A stretch of DNA of 37,610 nt from G963674665 sp964609625 (GTDB lineage: Bacteria > Desulfobacterota > Desulfovibrionia > Desulfovibrionales > Desulfovibrionaceae): contig CAZSRS010000038.1 in assembly GCA_964609625.1 (NCBI GenBank), positions 1-37,610 of the forward strand. Reading direction: 5' to 3'. The notes under the pieces are model-generated. The model did not search any database, had not been told where the DNA came from, and saw nothing but the letters and a program-made list of their open reading frames with translations. The stretch's first letter is position 1. Each line of letters begins with the position of its first letter. Shown here piece after piece: positions 16,736-23,571 of this stretch. A program made the translations under genes and the position numbers.

Positions 16736-17038
16736 CTACTGCCCGGAGAGGATGTCCGTTTTCTTGTACTCACAGTAGTCGCACATGTACTGCAACACAT
16801 CGCGATACTTGTAGGTGGCGTTGAAGTATTCCGGAGACCTGCCGTCCAGCTTCACGCGATACCCGCCGCCGGAGCGCTGGACAGAGCCGCAGTACTTGTC
16901 GAGACCGTTGATGACCGCGGTCCCCACTTCCTTGCCGTTGCGCATGATGGGATTCAGGGTGCAGTCGAAGGCCTGTGCCGAGGCCGTGCACAGGAGCATG
17001 GCCGCCAGTACGACAATGATGATCAGGGGACGAAGCAT
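16736..17038 (-). CDS. Small secreted Cys-containing protein, unknown
   Basis: A 100-aa protein with a clear Sec signal peptide (LIIIVVLAAMLLCTA, predicted cut after SAQA at about residue 23), leaving a mature domain near 77 residues. The mature part holds four cysteines: one near its start (FDCTL), one in DKYCGSV, and a CDYC pair near the end, so two disulfides or a metal site are possible in the periplasm. GGAGGGAAG precedes the ATG at good spacing, supporting a real gene. I recognise no family. It faces the thiolase gene end to end (56 bases apart). Confidence 0.75.
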   Translation of the reverse strand: MLRPLIIIVVLAAMLLCTASAQAFDCTLNPIMRNGKEVGTAVINGLDKYCGSVQRSGGGYRVKLDGRSPEYFNATYKYRDVLQYMCDYCEYKKTDILSGQ

Positions 17039-17402
17039 TGACTTCCCTCCGGTTTGCTGCCGACAACGGCGGTTCTGAATCGCAGCCGCATATACTCCCT
17101 CGGCGGGAGTTCAGCGGATTGTGCAGGACGCCCCAGGAATCCCGGTACGACACCAAGCGCGGCGCGCGCCCAAGGCCTGGACAAGGAATGTGCCTCGGCT
17201 TTGGTTGCACACAAGCAGCCTTTCCGCTATCCTGTATGCGAAGTATCGCAAATAAATAGCCGTGTTGTCCAGCATGCCCAGGCAAAGGACCTGAAGGAGG
17301 ACTCGTGCACCAACTCTTGAGGGAGAAATCGCTCCACCTTTCCCTTGTCCCGCGGTGTCACGGTTCGAGACTGCATTGCAGAACCCGATGTGGGAGGTTC
17401 CA
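17039..17402. other. Intergenic region between divergent genes
   Basis: These 364 bases separate the small secreted protein gene (minus) from the LysE-type gene (plus) and must hold the promoters of both. Seen: a 6-bp ACTCCC/GGGAGT hairpin at 17094-17110 and a comparatively AT-rich patch near 17226-17265 that may carry the plus-strand promoter. Short open frames exist, but none has a good ribosome site plus family resemblance, and no tRNA cloverleaf was found. Confidence 0.5.
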
Positions 17403-18059
17403 ATGAGCGCGCTCGCCCCTCCACTGCTGGGACTGGCCGGTGTCTGGTGTGTGGCCGTGCTGCTTCCGGGTCCGAATTTCGTGCTGGTGACGCAAAAAGC
17501 CCTGAACCGGTCTCGTGGGGAAGCCCTGGCCGCGGCCCTGGGCGTGGCGGTGGGTGCGGTAGTCTGGGCCTTGACCGCGCTGCTTGGCCTGCAGACCCTC
17601 TTCGTGCTGGCGCCCTGGTTGTATACCGGGTTGCGCTGGCTGGGCGGCGCCTACCTCGTCTATTTGGGGGTGCGCGCGTTGCGCTCCGGTCTGCTGCCGC
17701 CGCACCGGACGCCTGAATCTAAAGAACGGTTGATCGCGACGCGATCGGGTTGGATAGGATCATTCCGGATGGGACTGTTGACGAGCTTCTCCAATCCCAA
17801 GACAGCGGCTTTCTTCGGCAGCATGTTCGGCGCCCTGCTGCCACCCGATTGGACGCCCGGCCCCTATGCCCTGGCCCTGGCCGAAATCCTGGTAATCTCC
17901 CTGGCCTGGTACGGCATCGTGGCCTGCTGTCTCGCCCACCCCACGATCCAGGCAGGCTACCTGGCCTGCCGCCGCCCCTTGGATATGCTGACAGGGGGAG
18001 TGTTCACATATCTCGGCCTGAACCTGATCTTTGGTAAACAATCTGCACAGGCATTCTGA
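17403..18059 (+). CDS. LysE/RhtB family amino acid exporter (second copy)
   Basis: Inner-membrane exporter of 218 aa with about six hydrophobic segments, related to but clearly different from the protein at 8113. Seen: the family motif LLPGPNFVLVTQKAL, the G/A-rich second helix, WLGGAYLVYLGVRALRSG and the SFSNPKTAAFFGSMF motif (family NPK). A GGGAGG ribosome site lies five bases before ATG 17403; an in-frame ATG at 17355 lacks one. It stands alone in its transcript as far as can be seen. The substrate is unknown. Confidence 0.92.
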   Translation: MSALAPPLLGLAGVWCVAVLLPGPNFVLVTQKALNRSRGEALAAALGVAVGAVVWALTALLGLQTLFVLAPWLYTGLRWLGGAYLVYLGVRALRSGLLPPHRTPESKERLIATRSGWIGSFRMGLLTSFSNPKTAAFFGSMFGALLPPDWTPGPYALALAEILVISLAWYGIVACCLAHPTIQAGYLACRRPLDMLTGGVFTYLGLNLIFGKQSAQAF

Positions 18060-18159
18060 CTTGACATGGTAGTGCCCAGCGTTTATGTGGATCATTGCTT
18101 CTACGTATGGAAAGCTTGTCCTGGCTGCTCCGAAGTAGGTTTACTCCAAACAAATCAAG

Positions 18160-18188
18160 TTGTTACTTCAGGGGACCGTGGCTAGACT
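18160..18188 (+). promoter_or_regulatory. Candidate promoter for the M23 peptidase gene
   Basis: TTGTTA (18160-18165) and TAGACT (18183-18188) are 17 bases apart, with four of six matches each, 51 bases before the ATG. A second possibility is a perfect TTGACA at 18061-18066 with a poor TATGTG 17 bases on. Confidence 0.35.
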
Positions 18189-18239
18189 CATTCCCGACGC
18201 TGAGCAACCTTCTGAAACAATTCCGCAGTACGAGGCGCC

Positions 18240-19142
18240 ATGCTACTGAGAAAATATCACATCGTGGTTTTCAAGGACAACGAGGGAGTCTGTAAAAAAG
18301 TACGTGTCCGAGGTTGGCTCGCCTTTGCCTTTCTCGGACTGGTCATCTCCCTCATCGCCGGCAATATTCACTTCTGGAGCTATTTCGCTGATTACAAGCT
18401 CGTGCAAAGCCGGCTCGGGCAATCCGAAAAAACCGTCGAAGAACAAAAAAGCCAACTCGTCAGCCTCGCCTCAAAACTCAAGACCCTTGAAAAGGACCTC
18501 ACCCGGGTCCGCGATTTCGACTCCAAGCTCAGGGTGATGATCAACCTGGACACCCAGATCGAGACCACCTCCTCCATGGGGGGGGAGGAAAACAATTCCT
18601 TCGCCAAGAACTACCTGCCCATCCACCGACAGGAACTACTGGCCCGCAAAATGCACAACTTCTTACACCAGCTGAACACCGACGTGAAGCTGGAAGAAAT
18701 GCGGCAGCAGCAGCTCATGCAAACCATCAACAGCAGCCAGGACATGCTGGCCACCACGCCCTCCATCTGGCCCACCGAGGGCTGGGTCACCTCCCCCTTC
18801 GGCCGCAGGATCTCCCCCTTCACCGGACAGACCGAGATGCACTCCGGCATCGACATCTCCGGCAAGATCGGAACGCCCATCAAGGCGCCGGCCAAGGGCG
18901 TGGTCAGCTTCACCGGCGTGGACGGCGGCTACGGCAACACCATCGTGGTCAAGCACGGAGCCGGTTTGGACACACGCTACGCGCATCTGCACAAGATCGC
19001 AGTCAAGGAAGGCGACATGGTCAACCGCGGCGAGATCATCGGCTATCTGGGCAACTCCGGGCGCAGCACCGGCCCCCACCTGCACTACGAAATCCGGCTC
19101 AACGGCGTCAGCGTCAACCCCATGCGCTACATCCTGAACTGA
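18240..19142 (+). CDS. M23 family (LytM-type) murein endopeptidase with membrane anchor and coiled coil
   Basis: A 300-aa protein with one membrane segment at residues 26-42 (cytoplasmic N-terminus), a coiled-coil region at about 52-95 and a periplasmic LytM domain at 180-300. Zinc ligands are present: H201 and D205 (MHSGIDIS) and H282 (HLHYE), with H249/H280 as the catalytic histidines, so this is an active-type enzyme rather than an EnvC-like regulator. It would cut cross-links in peptidoglycan. The coiled coil plus LytM build is like that of MepM-type or cell-shape peptidases of Helicobacter and other delta/epsilon groups. GAGG lies a few bases before the ATG. A terminator follows directly. 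Confidence 0.93.
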   Translation: MLLRKYHIVVFKDNEGVCKKVRVRGWLAFAFLGLVISLIAGNIHFWSYFADYKLVQSRLGQSEKTVEEQKSQLVSLASKLKTLEKDLTRVRDFDSKLRVMINLDTQIETTSSMGGEENNSFAKNYLPIHRQELLARKMHNFLHQLNTDVKLEEMRQQQLMQTINSSQDMLATTPSIWPTEGWVTSPFGRRISPFTGQTEMHSGIDISGKIGTPIKAPAKGVVSFTGVDGGYGNTIVVKHGAGLDTRYAHLHKIAVKEGDMVNRGEIIGYLGNSGRSTGPHLHYEIRLNGVSVNPMRYILN

Positions 19143-19168
19143 GCCCTGGACCACCACAACGTACAGAA

Positions 19169-19206
19169 CCCCCGGCGATCCGAGTCTCCGGGGGCTTTTC
19201 CTTCTT
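19169..19206 (+). terminator. Rho-independent terminator of the M23 peptidase gene
   Basis: CCCCCGG (19169-19175) pairs with CCGGGGG (19188-19194) across a 12-base loop, and CTTTTCCTTCTT follows. It starts 27 bases after the stop codon and also separates this gene from the convergent metal transport operon. Confidence 0.85.
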
Positions 19207-19271
19207 GAGCCGTTCCTTCGACTATTGCAATCGAGGCAGTTGCGACACCGATGAGGAGCGCCCCGCGCCTT

Positions 19272-20795
19272 CTACCCTGTGCACCGAACCAGCAAGGCGT
19301 CGGCAACGGCGTGCCCCAGTTCCAGCTCCTGGCCGTTATCCAGGCGCACGGCCCAAAGCCTGCCCGCGTCGCGGCGCTCCAGCATGGTCAGACCGTCGCC
19401 CTGGGCCAAGCCGTGCACTCCGCCCTCGGGCAGGCCGCACACGATACAATGCTGCCCCCCGCGTAACAGGCTCAGGGGCGTTTCCGTACCGGGGCGGGCG
19501 GCGTCAGGATCCTGGGGTATGGGATCGCCGTGCGGGTCCACCTCGGGGTGGCCCAGGAGGTCGTCGAGATAGTCGTATGCCCCGGCATCACGCAGGTGTT
19601 CCAGTTCGTGGGCCCGGGCGTGCAGCTCGTGGGCCGGCTCCCCAACGTGGGCCAGGTAGGTCTCCCAGAGCCTGTGGGCGCGTTGCAGCTTGCTGGCCTC
19701 GGCGCCGCCTGTCTCGGTCAGGGACAGCACGCCTTGTTCCAGTGCCAGCAGCCCCTGCTGCGACATGTTCCTCACGGCGCGGGCGATCTTGGGCACGCCG
19801 TGTCCGGCCTCGGCCAGGGCCTCGTGCAGCTCGTCGCGGCGCAGGCGCCCTGCCGGAGCGCGCCGCAGCGCCCCCAACACGTCCTCCTGAAGCTGTTGCG
19901 GCACCATGCGCCGCAGCCGCATGCGCCGCGCCAGCAGTCCATATCTGGGGGCGAGCACCAACACCGCCAGGAACTGGAAGGTGCAGAAAAGCATGATGGC
20001 GCCCCCGCCGGAAGAGTCCAGCCAGACGCAGAGATACAACCCCCCGACCACGCTGCTCAGGCCGAAGAGCGCGGCCAGGGGCATCATCCTGTCCAGCCGG
20101 TCGCTGAGCAGGTAGGCCGTGGCCGCAGGGGTGATCAACAACCCCACCACCAGGATCACGCCCACCATGCTCACCGCGCTGACCACCACCAGGGAGACGC
20201 AGGTGGTCAGCAGGTAGTCCAGCAGCAGGACCGGCATGCCGATGCTGGCCGCCATCACCGGGTCGAAGCTGATGAGCTGGAAGTGCCGGAAAAAAAGCAC
20301 CACCACGGAGAGCACCAGGGCCGTGGACACGGCCGAGGCCCAGAGGTCGGCGTCGCCCACGGCCAGTACGTCGCCCATGATGAAGTGCATCAGGTCGATG
20401 TGGATGTAGTTGCGAAACATGGAGACCAGCACCACGCCGCCGGCAAAGATGCCGGTGTACATGATGCCGATGGCCGTGTCCTCCTTGACCCGCGAGACCC
20501 GCGAGACAAAACCGATGCACATCACCGTGAGCATCGCGGCCAGCAGTGAGCCCAGGAGCATGCCCGGCGCGTGGGCCTCCTGCCCGAAAAACAGCTTCAT
20601 GATCAGGTAGCCGCCGGCAACGCCGGCGATCATGGCGTGGGCCAGGGCATCGCCCAGGAAGGCCATGCGCCGGAGCACCACCAGGCAGCCCACCACGCCA
20701 CTGACTATGGCCACCATGCCCGCGCCCAGCAGGGACTTGAGGAAGAATCCCTCGTGCAGGGGCGCCACGAACAACGCATGCAGGATGTCGCTCAC
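19272..20795 (-). CDS. Metal ABC-3 permease fused to a DtxR/MntR-type metalloregulator
   Basis: A 507-aa fusion. Residues 1-290 are a zinc/manganese/iron ABC-3 permease: RRMAFLGDALAHAMIAG, the IGIMYTGIFAGG stretch, VGVILVVGLLITPAATAYLL and eight or so hydrophobic segments. An Arg-rich juncture (RYGLLARRMRLRR) leads to a winged helix at about 300-365, a DtxR dimerisation/metal domain at 370-430 (QRAHRLWETYL, HELEH at 396-400, DYLDDLLGHPEVDPHGDPIP) and an FeoA/SH3-like domain at 440-505. In the metal site, H374 and E399-H400 match the DtxR/MntR pattern, while the residue equal to DtxR C102 or MntR E99 is H396. No stop codon or frameshift separates the parts. The chlamydial YtgC-YtgR protein has the same build and is cleaved to free the repressor. 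Its start overlaps the ATPase stop (ATGA). The likely metal is Mn, Fe or Zn. Confidence 0.93.
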   Translation of the reverse strand: MSDILHALFVAPLHEGFFLKSLLGAGMVAIVSGVVGCLVVLRRMAFLGDALAHAMIAGVAGGYLIMKLFFGQEAHAPGMLLGSLLAAMLTVMCIGFVSRVSRVKEDTAIGIMYTGIFAGGVVLVSMFRNYIHIDLMHFIMGDVLAVGDADLWASAVSTALVLSVVVLFFRHFQLISFDPVMAASIGMPVLLLDYLLTTCVSLVVVSAVSMVGVILVVGLLITPAATAYLLSDRLDRMMPLAALFGLSSVVGGLYLCVWLDSSGGGAIMLFCTFQFLAVLVLAPRYGLLARRMRLRRMVPQQLQEDVLGALRRAPAGRLRRDELHEALAEAGHGVPKIARAVRNMSQQGLLALEQGVLSLTETGGAEASKLQRAHRLWETYLAHVGEPAHELHARAHELEHLRDAGAYDYLDDLLGHPEVDPHGDPIPQDPDAARPGTETPLSLLRGGQHCIVCGLPEGGVHGLAQGDGLTMLERRDAGRLWAVRLDNGQELELGHAVADALLVRCTG

Positions 20796-21562
20796 ACCCG
20801 CCCCCCTGCTTCCCTGGTCTGAGCGATGTCGGCAAAGGCCCGCAAGCGCCCCTCGTAGACTTCGCTGAGCAACTCCTCCTGCAACACCGCGGCCGGAGGG
20901 CCATGGGCATAGAGGCGCTGCTTGATGAGCACGAGGCTGTCGAAATATTCCGCGGCCGTGGCCAGGTCGTGATGCACCACAACCAGGGTTCGGCCGGCGT
21001 TCCTGGCCCGCTCCAGCACGTCGAGGATGGCGCGTTCCGTGGCGGCGTCCACGCCGGCAAAGGGCTCGTCCAGCAAGAGGATGGAGGACCCTTGGGCCAG
21101 GGCGCGGGCCATGAACACACGCTGCTGTTGCCCCCCGGAGAGCTGGCCGATCTGCCGCTGCCTGAATCCGGCCATGCGCACCATGTCCAGGGCCTCGTCC
21201 ACGATGCGCCTGTCCTCGGGGCCTGAGTCGCGGTACCAGGGGATGTGGCCGTAGCGCCCCATCATGGCCACCTGGCCCACGGTGATGGGGAAGTCCCAGT
21301 CCACGCTGCCGCGTTGCGGCACGTAGGCCACCAGTCCCTTGGCCTGTTCCGCGGGGCGGCCCATGATCGTCACCCGCCCCACGTCGCGTTTCACGAAACC
21401 CAGAATGGCCTTGATCAAGGTGGATTTGCCCCCGCCGTTGGGACCGATGACCCCCACCAACGACCCGGCCGCGATACGCAGGGACACGTCCAGCAACGCC
21501 GGCTTGGGGCCGTAGCTCACGGTGAGGTGCTCCACCTCGATGACCGGGGGCGCGGCGCTCAT
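20792..21562 (-). CDS. Metal ABC transporter ATP-binding protein (ZnuC/TroB type)
   Basis: Cytoplasmic ATPase of 256 aa energising metal uptake. Seen: Walker A GPNGGGKST, the group-typical YVPQRGSVDWDFPITV (Q-loop), signature LSGGQQQRVF, Walker B ILLLDEPFAGVD and switch H in VVVHHDLATA. The wording of the Q-loop region is characteristic of the Mn/Fe/Zn TroB-MntB group. ATG 21562 follows GGAGGGGG at six bases; the frame upstream to 21622 overlaps the previous gene and is not used. It overlaps the unknown gene upstream by four bases and the permease-regulator gene downstream by four bases, so all are translationally coupled. Confidence 0.94.
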   Translation of the reverse strand: MSAAPPVIEVEHLTVSYGPKPALLDVSLRIAAGSLVGVIGPNGGGKSTLIKAILGFVKRDVGRVTIMGRPAEQAKGLVAYVPQRGSVDWDFPITVGQVAMMGRYGHIPWYRDSGPEDRRIVDEALDMVRMAGFRQRQIGQLSGGQQQRVFMARALAQGSSILLLDEPFAGVDAATERAILDVLERARNAGRTLVVVHHDLATAAEYFDSLVLIKQRLYAHGPPAAVLQEELLSEVYEGRLRAFADIAQTREAGGRV

Positions 21563-22056
21563 TGCGCCCCCTCCAGGAGCACGTGCAGGGTCCCGCTCAC
21601 CGGCGCGCCCCGGGGCGCCCAAAAGGTCTGTTCGGCGATCGGCGCATCCCCGCGCAGGAGCCGCAGCCGCAGAGCGTGGCGTACCTCTGATTTATCCATC
21701 TGGTCCACGGGTGGCGTCGCCAGGACGTGAAACTCGTTGATTCCGACCAGCAGTCCAGGGATGGGGGCGATGCGCAGCACTCCTTCGGGAGGCATGGCGT
21801 CCGCCTCGTGGACAATGCTGCCCGAAAGACGGACGGTGAGGGCGCGGTCCTGCGCCGTGTCCACGGTCAGGGCGAATGGATCCGGGGCCAGGGCAAAGGA
21901 CGTGGTTATCTCCAAGGCAAAGTCGCCCGTAGCGGCCTCGGCGTGGGGCAGGAGCGGCGGGGGCACAACGCCGGGCGTGTCCAGGCGCAGGAACAATCCC
22001 GTCCCGCCCATGACCAGTATCCAGATGGCCGCCACCAGGGCAAGTCTCGAAGACAT
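21559..22056 (-). CDS. Membrane-anchored protein of unknown function in the metal ABC operon
   Basis: A 165-aa protein with one N-terminal hydrophobic segment (residues 5-25, LALVAAIWILVMGGTGLFL) and an extracytoplasmic domain of about 135 residues that looks rich in beta strands (ITTSFALAPDPFALTV, ALTVRLSGSIV, HALRLRLLRG, GTLHVLLEG). I do not recognise a family, and no Cys pair or His-rich metal motif stands out. Its ATG follows the binding-protein stop by one base and its stop overlaps the ATPase start, so it is fully embedded in the operon, which argues for a part in metal capture or transporter function. A GTG at 22068 is an alternative start. Confidence 0.8.
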   Translation of the reverse strand: MSSRLALVAAIWILVMGGTGLFLRLDTPGVVPPPLLPHAEAATGDFALEITTSFALAPDPFALTVDTAQDRALTVRLSGSIVHEADAMPPEGVLRIAPIPGLLVGINEFHVLATPPVDQMDKSEVRHALRLRLLRGDAPIAEQTFWAPRGAPVSGTLHVLLEGAQ

Positions 22057-22057
22057 C

Positions 22058-22990
22058 TCAGTCAGCACCGTCCCGAGGCGCCAGGGCGCTGACGATCCGC
22101 GTCACGTTCTCGCGCATCATGCCTATGTAGCTCTCGCCGGCGGAGCCCGCCTCGCCCATGGAATCGGAGTAGAGTTCGCCACCGACGCCCACCCCGGCCT
22201 CTTCCGCGATCTGGCGGATGAGCTTGGGGTTCACGCTGGTCTCCACGAATACGGCCCTGGCGCCGCTGGCGCGGATGGACTCCACCACCCGCTTGCGTCG
22301 TTGCGGTGTCATACCGCCGCCGACCTCGCTCCCCGTGCTCCAGCCCATGGGCGCGAGGCTCATGTGGTCGTTGTCCGGATTGAATTTATACTCCCGGCAG
22401 AAATAGTTGAAGGCGTCGTGGCTGGTGACCAGGATCCGGCTGCGGGGCGGGATGGTCGCCACCTCGGCCTGGATCCAGGCGTGGAGCACCCGCAGTTGCT
22501 GCAGGTAGAGCCGGCCCCGGGCCTTGAACCGCGCCCCGTGCTCCGGGTTCAGGGCCACGAAGGCAGCCACGATGTTGTTCACGTAAATGGCCGCGTTGAG
22601 GGGTGAGAACCAGGCGTGGGGGTCTTCCACCAGAGTGCCGTCGTAGTCCATTTGCAGGGGCCGCACGCCGTCGCTGCACGTGACCACGGGCTTGCCCGCG
22701 TCCTGGGCCAGTTTGGCCATCCAGTTGCTGCCCTCCAGGTGCAGGCCGTTCTGCAGGCAGAGCGCGGCGCGCACCACCAACTGGGAATCCCTGGGCGTGG
22801 GCATGTAGGTGTGGGGATCGGCCCCTGGCGCGAGAATGCAGCGTACGTCGAGGTCGTCGCCGGCGATGTTGCGGGCGAAATCCGCCACCTGGGTGGTGGA
22901 GCAGACCACCAGGGGTGCCTCCTGCCTGGCAGCTGCCATGGTCGGCAGGACGAGGAGCAAGGCAATGCAGAGCAAGAGCAAGCGAATCAT
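22058..22990 (-). CDS. Metal ABC transporter periplasmic binding protein (TroA/ZnuA type)
   Basis: A 310-aa cluster A-I metal-binding protein with a Sec signal peptide (cut near AAARQ, residue 21-23). Metal ligands by position: H60 (ADPHTY), H125 (DPHAWF), H191 (TSHDAF) and D276 (LYSDSMG). The third His, rather than the Glu of PsaA/MntC proteins, resembles TroA and ZnuA, so zinc or mixed Zn/Mn specificity is likely. There is no His-rich loop of the kind found in zinc chaperone-like ZnuA proteins. The stretch NPDNDHMSLAPMGWSTGSE (204-222) is longer than the usual loop at this place. GAGGAG precedes the ATG. It is the first gene of the four-gene operon; no clear metal box was found upstream. 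Confidence 0.93.
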   Translation of the reverse strand: MIRLLLLCIALLLVLPTMAAARQEAPLVVCSTTQVADFARNIAGDDLDVRCILAPGADPHTYMPTPRDSQLVVRAALCLQNGLHLEGSNWMAKLAQDAGKPVVTCSDGVRPLQMDYDGTLVEDPHAWFSPLNAAIYVNNIVAAFVALNPEHGARFKARGRLYLQQLRVLHAWIQAEVATIPPRSRILVTSHDAFNYFCREYKFNPDNDHMSLAPMGWSTGSEVGGGMTPQRRKRVVESIRASGARAVFVETSVNPKLIRQIAEEAGVGVGGELYSDSMGEAGSAGESYIGMMRENVTRIVSALAPRDGAD

Positions 22991-23084
22991 GACTGCTCCT
23001 CGGGATGCGGGGTGATGCCGAACCGTGTCTCGATCATCACGAAGGACTTCATGCTCTCTCCACAGCCCCAGGGACATGGGCGAC

Positions 23085-23462
23085 TCACTGTGGCTTTCCC
23101 CCCAGGGCACTGTCGAGGAGCGCTTCGAACTCTTCGACGGTGGCCACGTGCATAATGTCCAGCCCCAATCGCTCCAGTATCGCCGGGTTCTCGATGCGCC
23201 GCACCTTTTCTTCCACTTCTCGTGGCACGGACCCCGCTTTTTCGCGGAGCAGGGTGAGCAGAAAACCGTGCGCCACGTGTATAACCTGCTGGACTCCCTG
23301 CTGATAGGCTTTCGGGAAATACTCCTCTTCGAATGTCTTCATGATCGCCTCTCCTTGCGGCAACATGGCCAGTTCCTTTTCCACGTCCTTGCGGCCGATG
23401 TCCTCGCGGGTGGATTGGACGTAGCGCAGAAACATGGCGATGGTTTTCACACCGCTTCCCAT
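23085..23462 (-). pseudogene. C-terminal remnant of an Rpn/YhgA-like recombination-promoting nuclease
   Basis: A 125-aa frame matches only the C-terminal tail of Rpn-family (PD-(D/E)XK, formerly YhgA-like putative transposase) proteins: a LRYVQSTREDI segment, EAIMKTFEEEYFPKAYQQG (the tail usually repeats EGxQxG here), a helical stretch REKAGSVPREVEEKV and a terminal HVATVEEFEALLD. The N-terminal nuclease domain is missing, with only unrelated sequence upstream before the divergent MurJ gene. The ATG at 23462 has no well-spaced ribosome site. It is best read as a decayed gene, although a short product is not excluded. Confidence 0.65.
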
Positions 23463-23571
23463 GCTCCCAAACTACTCCAGATGCGTCAGGGAGACAAGTC
23501 TCGGGCCGGAGCGCAAGCACACGCACCTTGGCGGAAGGGACCGAACCATGCATAATGGGGGGCGACAACCA

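Noticed and set aside
17160..17402. Possible tRNA suggested by a GGTTCGAGACT string near 17360
   Set aside because: No acceptor or anticodon stem can be paired around it.
22990..23084. Search for a Fur, Zur or MntR box before the metal operon
   Set aside because: No convincing palindrome was seen by eye in these 95 bases.
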